A DNA stretch of 64,000 bases, taken from positions 186,001 to 250,000 of the forward strand of contig CAWFCG010000003.1 in NCBI GenBank assembly GCA_963814315.1, read 5' to 3'. The position numbers and the translations under genes are program-made. How positions within the stretch are numbered: the stretch's first letter is position 1; each line of letters starts with the position of its first letter. The notes under the pieces are model-generated. The model saw nothing but the letters and a program-made list of their open reading frames with translations, made no database searches and was not told where the DNA came from. The stretch is from JAFMJV01 sp963814315. Lineage in GTDB: Bacteria; Chloroflexota; Limnocylindria; Limnocylindrales; CSP1-4. Of this stretch, positions 16,424 to 24,062 are shown piece after piece.

Positions 16424-17441
16424 GCCGCCACGCGTCTCGTCGCGAAGAGGGCACCATCGTGCCGCGTTCGGGTGCCTTGTCCGGTGCGGATCGCCGTCGA
16501 GGCGGCCAGCGTGGGCATCGCACCCTTGCCCGTGTCGTCGGTGCGCTGGGCATGATCACCGTCACGGCGCTGCTGTTCTGGCTGCTCACCGACGATGCGC
16601 TTCCGGGTCACCGAGGCCAACGTCACGTTCCGCGGTCTGCAGCATGCCGACGAGGCCGAGGTTCGAGCCCATCTGTCCGATCTGGAGCGGGCGCCCAACG
16701 TCTTCCGTGTGCGAGCCAGCGATATCGTCCGCGACCTCTCCGTAGCTCACCGAGGTCGATGCCGCCCACGCTTCGGTGACGTTGCCGGCCAGTGTCAGCG
16801 TCGAGCTCGACGAGCGCCAGCCGCTGTTCATCTGGAGCAACGGCGATGTCTCGTGGCTGGTCGATGCGGATGGCATGCTGTTCTCCCCGGCCGACGACGT
16901 GTTGAAGGAGGCCGACGGCGTGGTGGAGGTCGCCGACGGCCCGGGGGACGCGGCCGATGGCCTGGGGAACGCAGCCGAGCCAGGCTCAGCCGGAGACGAT
17001 GCGCCAAGCGAGGCTGCCAGCGACCCCGGCTCGGCGGCGCGGGCGGCACTGCCCATCGTCAAGGATGCGCGCATCGTGCCGGTGCCGCCGACCGAGGGCA
17101 GCTACCTGGCCGCCATGGATCTGGCCGTGATGCGGCAGCTGCTGGCGGTGACGCCCGAGCTGTTGGGGAGCAAGTCCCGGGATCTGCGGCTGTCAGTCGA
17201 CCAGAATGACGGCTACGTGCTGGAAAGTCGCGACCTGGGCTGGGATGCGGTGTTCGGGCCGTACACCCCCTCCCTCCAACCAGCCACGGTCGTGCCAAGC
17301 CAGGTGCAGTGTCTGCGCTGGACGCTCGCGGCCCGGGAGCCGCGCTTGGACCGGGTGCGCCTGGCGCTGTCCGACGACTACTGCGGTACCTTCACGGAGC
17401 GCGACAAGAAGGCCACGAAGCAGGCCCCAAAGCAGGGGTAA
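16420..17441 (+). CDS. ftsQ: Cell division protein FtsQ, interrupted by two apparent frameshifts
   Basis: The start GTG overlaps the ddl stop. The first frame gives a basic cytoplasmic tail and a membrane segment (VVGALGMITVTALLFWLL). The second, from about 16595, gives the POTRA domain (FRVTEANVTFRGLQHADEAE, then LERAPNVFRVRASDIVRDL). The third, from about 16745, gives LTEVDAAHASVTLPASVSVE and ERQPLFIWSNGDVSWLVDAD, the classic FtsQ/DivIB beta domain. It contains a Gly/Asp/Ala-rich insert at about 16895-17045. Joined, the pieces form a normal bitopic FtsQ. Breaks lie near 16591-16603 and 16735-16752. Confidence 0.8.
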
Positions 17442-17544
17442 GAGGCGCCCTGCGAAGCGTCGCCGCATCGCCCACAATGTAGAAGCCGTGGTGCGCGGAC
17501 GCACCGGTCCGGACTTACCTCCGGTGTTCAAGGAAGGGAAGCAG

Positions 17545-18780
17545 TTGGAGATCGAAGCGATCCTGGTGGCACTCGACGTGGGGACGAGCAAGGTCGTCGT
17601 GCTCGTCGGCGAGGTCTCCAACGATGGCGCCCTCGACATCATCGGCAAGGGCACCCTGCCCACGAGTGGCGTCAAGAAGGGCCTCGTCAACAACATCGAT
17701 CAGACGGTCAGCTCCATCCGCGGCGCCATCGAGCAGGCCGAGCGGCTCTCCGGTCTGCGCCTGGAAGCAGCCTTCGTGGGTGTCGGCGGAGACCATCTGG
17801 AGTCGCTCAACTCGCGTGGCACCGTGGCGGTCAGCGGCGCCCACCGAGAGGTCACGCGCGAGGATATCGAGCGCGCCACGGAGGTCGCCCGCGCGGTGAC
17901 CATCCCCTCGAACCGAGAAGTCCTGCATGTGCTGCCGCGCGACTTCACCGTAGATGGCCAGGAAGGCGTCAAGGACCCGGAGGGCATGAGCGCCGTCCGC
18001 CTGGAGGTGACCACCCACATCATCCACGGCGGCGCCACGGCCCTGCAGAACCTCACCAAGTGCGTACGCCAGGCGGGCGTGCGACCTGATGAGCTGGTGG
18101 TCTCCTCGGTGGCCTCGGGCGAGGCGGTCTTGAGCGAGACGGAGCGCGAGCTGGGTGTGGCCGTGGCCGACATCGGAGCTGGCACCACGGATATCGCGCT
18201 GTATTCCGACGGGTCGCCGTTCTACACCTCGGTCATCCCCCTCGGTGGCGTCAACGTCACCAATGACATCGCTATCGGCCTGCGTACCAACCTCACCGCC
18301 GCCGAGCAGCTGAAGATGCGCTTCGGCAGCGTCGAGGCCAGGAACGCCGACCCCAGCACTGAGGCGCCTATCGAGATCATCGAGGACGGGGTGGCTCGTC
18401 CGGCACGCAAGTCGGATGTCACCGAGATCATCGACGCACGCATGCATGAGCTCTTCGAGAAGATCGGTGATGAGCTGACCCGGAACGCAACGGCCCACCG
18501 GCTGCCCGCCGGGCTGGTGCTGACCGGTGGAGGCTCGCAGTTGGCCAATGCGGCGGGGATCGCGCGAGACGTGCTCCAGATCCCGGTGCGGGTGGCTTCG
18601 CCGGAAGGCGTCGGCGGGCTCACCGACCACCTGCTCACGCCTTCATACGCGACGGCCATCGGCCTGCTGCTGTGGGCCGCCCGCGTGGTCACCAACGAAG
18701 ACCTCCAGCGCTACGAGCCGCCACCCCGAACACAGAGCTGGGACCGCGTCCGCGACGTGATGCGACGCTTCTTCCCCTAG
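17545..18780 (+). CDS. ftsA: Cell division protein FtsA
   Basis: FtsA is the actin-like membrane tether of FtsZ. The sequence shows the phosphate-1 motif ALDVGTSKVVVLVGEV, the 1C domain, phosphate-2 VADIGAGTTDIALY and the adenosine motif LVLTGGGSQLANAAGI. It ends in an amphipathic helix, WDRVRDVMRRFFP, the usual membrane-targeting tail. The frame is open far upstream. I choose TTG at 17545, 5 bases after AAGGAAGGGAA, which gives 411 residues; GTG at 17488 or 17491 is the alternative. It is followed by a long gap before ftsZ. Confidence 0.94.
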   Translation: MEIEAILVALDVGTSKVVVLVGEVSNDGALDIIGKGTLPTSGVKKGLVNNIDQTVSSIRGAIEQAERLSGLRLEAAFVGVGGDHLESLNSRGTVAVSGAHREVTREDIERATEVARAVTIPSNREVLHVLPRDFTVDGQEGVKDPEGMSAVRLEVTTHIIHGGATALQNLTKCVRQAGVRPDELVVSSVASGEAVLSETERELGVAVADIGAGTTDIALYSDGSPFYTSVIPLGGVNVTNDIAIGLRTNLTAAEQLKMRFGSVEARNADPSTEAPIEIIEDGVARPARKSDVTEIIDARMHELFEKIGDELTRNATAHRLPAGLVLTGGGSQLANAAGIARDVLQIPVRVASPEGVGGLTDHLLTPSYATAIGLLLWAARVVTNEDLQRYEPPPRTQSWDRVRDVMRRFFP

Positions 18781-18796
18781 CCCGAGCCTCTTCTGG

Positions 18797-19210
18797 CGGT
18801 AACCGGATGCCAGACTGGCGGTCCCAGACCGGCTGGCCCCACGACCGCCCACCGAGCCGCGACCGGCGGGTCCCGGGACTGCCCACCGAGCCGCGACCGC
18901 TCGTGCCCCACGACCGCTCGTGCTCCACAGTCCCGTTGAACGGGCGAACTCGACCAGGCTGCAGCCTGGGGCGCCGGGGGTTTGCATGCGGCGGGAAGCA
19001 ACGCCACGGCGTCCGGCTTGGCGGGAAGATCGCGCCGATCGGGCTGCGGGTCCGTCACGTTGTCCCGTTGGCCGGGAACCGGATGCCCAACTTGCGGGTC
19101 CCGGGACCGCCCACCGAGCCGCGACTGACCGGCGCCAAGGGACTGCCCGGCGCCACGGGACCGCTCGCGCCCCACATTCCCGTCGAACGGGCGAACTCCC
19201 GTTGATCGGG
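18797..19210. repeat. Imperfect direct repeat with hairpins in the ftsA-ftsZ gap
   Basis: The 671-base gap holds no gene. A block around 18797-18951 recurs imperfectly at 19071-19198. Shared pieces are AACCGGATGCC, GCGGGTCCCGGGAC, GCCCACCGAGCCGCGAC (18847, 18881 and 19109) and CCCGTYGAACGGGCGAACTC (18932-18951 and 19179-19198). The last piece contains a 5-bp hairpin with a 3-base loop, and a similar CCCGTTGATCGGG follows at 19198-19210. The block could end ftsA transcription, stabilise mRNA, or be a decayed mobile repeat. Confidence 0.65.
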
Positions 19211-19350
19211 AACCTGGACGATGGACCAAGCTGGGTCCATCGGGGATAGCCTCATCGGTCGTTGACCAAAGGCGCCAGCAAGCCGGTGATGGCGGCCCTC
19301 CACGCACACGCTCCGCGGAGCTTCCACTATCGTGACAGCCGTCGCGAGGA

Positions 19351-19356
19351 TATACT
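19351..19356 (+). promoter_or_regulatory. Candidate -10 box upstream of ftsZ
   Basis: TATACT lies 95 bases before the ftsZ start, the best -10-like hexamer in the gap. No convincing -35 sits at 16-18 bases; GTGACA at 19332 is only 13 bases away. A separate ftsZ promoter is expected because of the long gap after ftsA. Confidence 0.3.
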
Positions 19357-19451
19357 CGCCCAACGACCAGGTGGTCTCAGGAGTTGCCCGTCCGTGCGGG
19401 TGGCCCGACGGGCTGCGGATGCCTGGTGTGCGATCTGGAGGGATCACTCAC

Positions 19452-20666
19452 ATGCCGTTGCGTTCCGACTCAGAGAACTTCGCTCTCATCCGTGTCATCG
19501 GTGTCGGCGGTGGAGGCAGCAATGCCGTCAACCGCATGATCCGAGCCGAGTTGATGGGCGTCGAGTTCATCGCTGTCAATACCGATGCCCAGGCGCTGTT
19601 GCAGTCTGATGCCCCCAACAAGATAAGGGTGGGTGACAAGATCACCCGTGGCCTCGGCGCGGGCGGAGATCCGTCCATCGGGCAGCGCGCCGCTGAAGAA
19701 GATTCCGAGAAGATCGCTGACGCCCTCCGTGATTCCGACATGGTCTTCATCACCGCCGGCATGGGTGGTGGGACCGGGTCGGGAGCCGCACCCGTCATCG
19801 CTGAGATCGCGCGCGACATGGGTGCCCTGACCATCGGTGTCGTGACCAAGCCGTTCACCTGGGAGGGCGCCCGTCGCCGTCTCAACGCCGAGAAGTCGGC
19901 CGAGCTGCTGCGTGACAAGGTGGACACCCTCATCACCATCCCCAACGACCGACTCAAGGAAGTCGTCAGCGCCGAGACCTCCATCGTCGACGCTTTCCGC
20001 GTCGTGGACGATGTGCTGCGCCAGGGCGTGCAGGGCATCAGCGACCTCATCACTGTGCCTGGCCTTATCAACCTCGACTTCGCCGATGTGCGCGCCGTCA
20101 TGCGCTCGGCTGGCTCCGCCCTCATGGGCATCGGCCGTGCCAGTGGTCCCGATCGTGCCGCGGAAGCCGCTCGTGAGGCCATCAGCAGCCCCTTGCTGGA
20201 GGTCAGCATCAGCGGCGCCCAAGGTGTGCTCTTCAACGTCACCGGCGGTCCCAATCTGGGCCTCTTCGAGATCGACGAGGCCGCTGAGATCATCAAAGAG
20301 ATGGCCGACCCAGAGGCCAACATCATCTTCGGCACCGTCATCGATGAGCGCATGGGCGACGATCTCCAGATCACCGTCATCGCCACCGGTTTCGACCACA
20401 ACCGCCAGCACGTCTACCCCGGTGCTCAGGCGGAAGCCGACATCAGCGACGGCATCCAGGCCGGCTTGGAGAACCGAGACTTCATGCAGGAGCTGGCACG
20501 CCAGCGCACCGCTGCCGGTGACCAGGCTGCCAATGCCGGCGAGTCGGAGCCGCGGCAGGCTGTGGCGGTGCCGGTCTCCGGTGGCCCGGGCGTGTCCGCC
20601 GGTTCGCGCGGCGTCAGCAAGGACGAGGACCTTGACATCCCGGCGTTCCTGCGCCGCAGTCGCTGA
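19452..20666 (+). CDS. ftsZ: Cell division protein FtsZ
   Basis: FtsZ is the tubulin-like GTPase forming the division ring. Motifs are IGVGGGGSNAVNRMI, the tubulin signature AGMGGGTGSGAAPVIA, the T7 loop LINLDFADVRAVM, and the C-terminal peptide DLDIPAFLRRSR that binds FtsA. The frame is open upstream, but ATG at 19452 follows GGAGGGA at 19437 and gives the standard N-terminus and 404 residues. The linker of about 50 residues is short and Gly/Ala/Ser-rich. A strong hairpin lies 25 bases after the stop. Confidence 0.97.
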   Translation: MPLRSDSENFALIRVIGVGGGGSNAVNRMIRAELMGVEFIAVNTDAQALLQSDAPNKIRVGDKITRGLGAGGDPSIGQRAAEEDSEKIADALRDSDMVFITAGMGGGTGSGAAPVIAEIARDMGALTIGVVTKPFTWEGARRRLNAEKSAELLRDKVDTLITIPNDRLKEVVSAETSIVDAFRVVDDVLRQGVQGISDLITVPGLINLDFADVRAVMRSAGSALMGIGRASGPDRAAEAAREAISSPLLEVSISGAQGVLFNVTGGPNLGLFEIDEAAEIIKEMADPEANIIFGTVIDERMGDDLQITVIATGFDHNRQHVYPGAQAEADISDGIQAGLENRDFMQELARQRTAAGDQAANAGESEPRQAVAVPVSGGPGVSAGSRGVSKDEDLDIPAFLRRSR

Positions 20667-20690
20667 GCCACGTCACCGATCACTGACCTC

Positions 20691-20711
20691 AGCCCCCTCG
20701 ACGAGGGGGCT
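20691..20711. terminator. Perfect hairpin after ftsZ
   Basis: AGCCCCCTCG and CGAGGGGGCT form perfect 10-base arms around a single A, giving a stable stem. No T-run follows. The hairpin falls in the region coding the N-terminus of the next protein if that gene starts upstream of its GTG, so it may modulate read-through from ftsZ into yggS. Confidence 0.6.
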
Positions 20712-20741
20712 GTCGCCCGACTGGCCGCTTCTCGCGCCCAT

Positions 20742-21404
20742 GTGATCGAGCGCATGGCGGCGGCCTGTGTGCGTTCAGGGCGTGCTCCCGACACAGCCAC
20801 CCTGGTGGCCATTTCCAAGACCGTCCCGATCGAACGTCTGCGCCTGGCGCAGGCCGCCGGCCATGACCTCCTCGGTGAGAACCGCGTGCAGGAGGCAGCC
20901 GCGAAGATCCCGGCCCTGGCGCCAGCCACCTGGCATCTCGTCGGTCAACTGCAGAAGAACAAGGCGGCTAAGGCGGTCGAATTGTTCGATGCTATCGAAT
21001 CGATCGATTCCGCTGCGCTCGCGGCTCGCCTGGATCGGTTGGTTGGCGAGCGAGGTGCGAGGGGCGGTGGGCGGCTGCCCATCTACCTCCAGGTCAACGT
21101 CGACGTCGATCCGGCCAAGGCTGGCTTCCCGCCCGCTGCGCTCGAGCGTGAGTTGGGTGCGATCCTGGCCCTTCCGAACCTCGACGTGTGGGGCCTCATG
21201 ACCGTGGGCTGGCTGACTGGCGGGGCAGGGGAGGCGCGGCCGACTTTTGCCCGACTGCGCAAGCTATCCGAGCGTCTGCGCGACGCCGATCCCCGGCTCG
21301 GATCGGGCCTCTCGATGGGCATGAGCGACGACTACGAGGTCGCTATCGAGGAAGGCAGCACCCTCGTGCGCGTCGGGCGCGCGCTCTTTGGCGAGCGTTC
21401 CTGA
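20742..21404 (+). CDS. yggS: Pyridoxal phosphate homeostasis protein (YggS/PLPBP family)
   Basis: This PLP-binding alanine-racemase-like barrel has no known catalytic activity and helps PLP balance. Motifs are LVAISKTVP with the PLP Lys26, LLGENRVQEA, WHLVGQLQKNKAAKAV, VNVDVDPAKAGF and GLSMGMSDDYEVAIEEGSTLVRVGRALFG. The 220 residues counted from GTG at 20742 lack about 12 residues of usual N-terminal helix. Homologous-looking sequence (LSPLDEGAVARLAASRAHV) continues upstream in frame but has no ATG, GTG or TTG. The position after ftsZ is common in GC-rich bacteria. Confidence 0.92.
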   Translation: MIERMAAACVRSGRAPDTATLVAISKTVPIERLRLAQAAGHDLLGENRVQEAAAKIPALAPATWHLVGQLQKNKAAKAVELFDAIESIDSAALAARLDRLVGERGARGGGRLPIYLQVNVDVDPAKAGFPPAALERELGAILALPNLDVWGLMTVGWLTGGAGEARPTFARLRKLSERLRDADPRLGSGLSMGMSDDYEVAIEEGSTLVRVGRALFGERS

Positions 21405-21652
21405 TGGCCTTTTTCGCGGTCCTGCTGCAAGCGCTGGTGATCGTGGCCTGGCTGGTCGTGCTGGGCCGTGTGCTGATGAGCTGGATCGACCCGCGCTTCG
21501 AGAGGCCGCTGGGTCAGTTCCTATACAGCCTGACCGAGCCCTTCCTGGCGCCCATCCGCAACGTCCTACCCAAGACCGGCGCGTTTGACTTCTCGCCGAT
21601 CGTCCTGCTACTGGGACTGGGCTTGCTGATGCGAATCGTCGTCGCCATATGA
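21404..21652 (+). CDS. yggT: YggT family membrane protein
   Basis: The 82-residue protein has two membrane segments (about 3-23 and 60-80). The family signature lies between them: VLGRVLMSWIDPRFERPLG followed by LTEPFLAPIRNVLP. It starts in a TGATG overlap with yggS and is followed directly by yggU. The YggT family (SepG/YlmG group) is tied to division and cell-shape genes next to ftsZ. The biochemical role is unknown. Confidence 0.9.
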   Translation: MAFFAVLLQALVIVAWLVVLGRVLMSWIDPRFERPLGQFLYSLTEPFLAPIRNVLPKTGAFDFSPIVLLLGLGLLMRIVVAI

Positions 21653-21952
21653 GTGCGTCGGCGGTTGAGTGAGTCCGCGGTGATCGCCGTGCGTGTCACG
21701 CCGCGATCGAGCCGTGACGCCATCGAGGGTGTCGATACGCAAGGCGAGTTGCGTGTCCGAGTGACTGCGCCGCCGGCCGATGGTGCCGCCAACCAGGCTG
21801 TGGCGAAGCTGCTGGCCAAGGCATTGGGCGTGCCCAAGAGTGCTGTCACCCTCGTATCGGGCGCGAGCAATCGCCACAAGCGCTTCCGCATCGACGGTCG
21901 CGATGCCGCCGCCGTGGAAGCTCGCCTGCCCGGGGTCACGCTGGGTTCGTGA
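21653..21952 (+). CDS. yggU: DUF167 (YggU) family protein
   Basis: The 99-residue protein reads VIAVRVTPRSSRDAIEGVDT, VRVTAPPADGAANQAVAKLL and SAVTLVSGASNRHKRFRID, the conserved DUF167 core. No function is established. GTG at 21653 immediately follows the yggT stop; TTG at 21665 is another possible start. The last 18 bases (GGTCACGCTGGGTTCGTG) recur 77 bases downstream outside the gene. Confidence 0.88.
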   Translation: MRRRLSESAVIAVRVTPRSSRDAIEGVDTQGELRVRVTAPPADGAANQAVAKLLAKALGVPKSAVTLVSGASNRHKRFRIDGRDAAAVEARLPGVTLGS

Positions 21953-22028
21953 TCTCCGGCTCCCCGGGGGGTCGAGCTCGAGTCGGGTTCGTGGCGCTTG
22001 GCTCCCTGGCGGTCACGCTGGGTTCGTG
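21934..22028. repeat. 18-base direct repeat flanking the end of yggU
   Basis: GGTCACGCTGGGTTCGTG occurs at 21934-21951, the end of yggU, and exactly again at 22011-22028. A shorter GTCGGGTTCGTGG copy lies between them near 21983. This looks like a local duplication of the gene end. Confidence 0.7.
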
Positions 22029-22154
22029 GTCGTCACCCGAGAGTGGCGGCCGACTGTCACGCATCACGGGCTGCGCCTGATCTCCTGTGCTGATGCTCAT
22101 GTGGCCATCGGCCAGGGCTGCCGTGTCGCGCTGTCGCGCGGCCACGCGGCTGTC

Positions 22155-22171
22155 TTTGCATCAGATGCAAA
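22155..22171. promoter_or_regulatory. AT-rich inverted repeat upstream of tRNA-Val
   Basis: TTTGCAT and ATGCAAA are perfect 7-base arms around CAG, in an otherwise GC-rich spacer and about 80 bases before the tRNA promoter. It has the form of a dimeric repressor site. No regulator gene is adjacent, so the role is open. Confidence 0.35.
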
Positions 22172-22235
22172 CGAGCGCGGCAGCCGGTCCGTCGCCGATG
22201 GCGCAGCCGCCACTGGCCCAGTGGAACGCAGCGGC

Positions 22236-22241
22236 TATACT
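22236..22241 (+). promoter_or_regulatory. -10 box of the tRNA-Val gene
   Basis: TATACT ends 10 bases before the mature 5' end of the tRNA, as expected for a tRNA promoter. The -35 region is poor: CTGGCC-like at 17-base spacing. Confidence 0.55.
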
Positions 22242-22251
22242 CTGCCGTCAC

Positions 22252-22328
22252 GGGCGATTGGCTCAGTCGGTTAGAGCGCGCGGTTCACATCCGCGAGGTC
22301 ACTGGTTCGAATCCAGTATCGCCCACCA
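22252..22328 (+). tRNA. tRNA-Val (anticodon CAC)
   Basis: The cloverleaf is complete. The acceptor GGGCGAT pairs with ATCGCCC, the D arm is GCTC/GAGC, and the anticodon stem CGCGG/CCGCG encloses TTCACAT, giving anticodon CAC. The T arm is ACTGG-TTCGAAT-CCAGT. The discriminator is A and CCA is encoded. Just downstream lies a patch of broken genes on the reverse strand, which fits past integration at this tRNA. Confidence 0.98.
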
Positions 22329-22336
22329 TAGTGACC

Positions 22337-22815
22337 TCAAGGGAGGCGGGGAGCGCGAGGGTCAGACTTCGCCTCTCCGCCTCTTCTGTCAACGCCACGC
22401 TGTCGATGCGGTGCGAGCCTCGCGTAGCGCCAGCCACCACGCTTATCCGCTCGAAGGGCGAGAGCGCGAGTCCCCGTCTGCTTGCAATGGTGGTGTCGCG
22501 CCGGAGCGGTGATCTCCGTCCCCAACGCTCTCAGGCGGGCATCGAGGCGGGTGATGGCCAAGCCATCGGGTCCGATGACCGGACGAGCGAGCACAGCCCG
22601 GATCCGCGCCCCGGCCAAGCGGCTGGGAGCCGGGCCCTCGAGCAGTCGGGACACCTGCTCGTCCAGCACCTCCGTCGGCACCTCGCGCACCGGCCACCCA
22701 GCGCAGGTCGCTCCGTCACGATGTCGATAGACGGCGACCTTGCGGCTATCCCTGCGGCCTGGCGTGTCGCCTTTGATGGCGTGGTCGCAGGTATGGCAGC
22801 AGGCGGGTCAGCCCT
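22337..22815 (-). pseudogene. Possible serine-recombinase C-terminal remnant
   Basis: Read on the reverse strand, the frame begins right after a stop with a CCHTCDHAIKG zinc-ribbon half. A second Cys group follows (YRHRDGATCAG), then REVPTEVLDEQVSRLLEG and RLDARLRALG. A CxxC...C ribbon followed by EVLDEQV and a helical region is the layout of the C-terminal part of large serine recombinases. The catalytic domain is absent and the end is degenerate, so this is at most a remnant. Its place 9 bases from a tRNA supports a mobile-element origin. Another zinc-ribbon protein cannot be excluded. Confidence 0.4.
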
Positions 22816-22911
22816 CGGCTCAGCCCGTAGCTCCGGTTACGTCGCGTTCGGTTGCCGCCACGTGTCCGAACTCTCGGATGCAGAGCACTTGCGCCCGGCC
22901 CGCCGGCGGTG

Positions 22912-23553
22912 TCAGGGCTGTCCGCTCGTGTCACTCGGTCGGACGGCTCCGCCCAGACGGCCCCCACGCGCCGCGACACCTGGGGCGGATCGCGGTCCGG
23001 GGCCGACGGCTGTCGTGTCCGCCTCGATCGTCACGGCGACCCACCGCGCACCCCCGCCACCCCGAGCGTCGTGGCGCCGCAGCTCGACCGGAACGCCCAG
23101 CACGTCAGCCAGCGACTTGATGTCTCGGAGTTCGGCAGGGGTGACGGTCGCGTCGGCACAAGCCCGTGCCCACGCCCTCGCGATATAGCCACGATGCAGG
23201 CTCGCGGCCTCAAGCATCCCGATGCCCCAGACGGTGGCGACCTCCTGGAGTCGACCCCTCTCGGCGTCGGTGATGACCCGGTCCTCCAGGATGCGATCCA
23301 GGAGACCCAGGTACACCTCGGCGGCGTCGTGATCCGCAGTGGCCAGAACGGGGACGTCGACGGTCGTACCTGATGCCGGAGACTGCCCCGCGGGTGAGGC
23401 CGATCGTCGCTCGCGGTCACGGGCAGCCGCCAAGCGAGCGAGCAGGGCTCCGGTGGTCTCGGCGTCACCAAAGGCGTTGTCGTGGTGACCATGCTGGAAC
23501 TGCGGGGGTCGTTGCCAGGGCCGGCAGGGACGGTCGCTCATCTCACGTGACAC
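22912..23553 (-). pseudogene. Truncated DnaQ-exonuclease/TerB-like protein
   Basis: The N-terminal part contains GHHDNAFGDAETTGALLARL, which matches only the last motif (Exo III, H-x4-D) of DnaQ-type 3'-5' exonucleases. The two earlier acidic motifs are missing. The middle (LDRILEDRVITDAERGRLQE, then LADVLGVP) resembles a TerB-like helical domain, a known partner of such exonucleases. The end is low-complexity and probably out of frame. It appears to be a 5'-truncated and decayed gene next to the recombinase remnant. Confidence 0.5.
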
Positions 23554-24062
23554 AACTGCACTCCGCGGTCGCGAGCGATCGTCCGTGCGCCGCTGCGAGC
23601 CTCGCTGGTCCCGATCGAACCGGTGGCGGAAATCATCCTTGGCGGCGTTCCTTCAGCCTGGGACGATTCTACGCTCGTACACAAGGGCCTGGACCCGACC
23701 GACCCCCGACGCTCCCGTCTTGGCCTTCGCCACGTTGGAGGCTATCCGGCTGCGCCAAGCACACTGGATGCAGGTCCACGACATCTCGGTCCGAGCTGAG
23801 GTCGCGGGTGCCGGCACGACGCGCGCACCCGGCATCGATTGACAATCCGAGCCAGTGGGCGCATCGTGGAGGCTACAGAGAAGGCTGAGCTTCGCCGCGC
23901 CGTGATGGCCCGGGCGTACCACACGCCGCTCTGCTCGGCCTTGGTCGGCATCCGTGTGCAGGACCGTGGTGAGATTTGGTTTCGCGACAGGTCGGAATTC
24001 GAAGCATCGATCCGTTGTCGGCCCCGACCCCGCACGGTGTGCGGGACGCTAGCAGGGCCTCC
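23554..24062. other. Spacer between the decayed region and the glycan genes
   Basis: About 500 bases with no supported gene. Open frames on both strands are Arg/Ser/Pro-rich in the manner of shadow frames. The promoter of the following glycosyltransferase operon should lie here, but no clear -35/-10 pair was found. Confidence 0.4.

Noticed and set aside
18847..19125. CRISPR-like repeated 17-mers in the ftsA-ftsZ gap
   Set aside because: Only three copies, irregular spacing (34 and 228 bases), no unique spacers of equal length and no cas genes.
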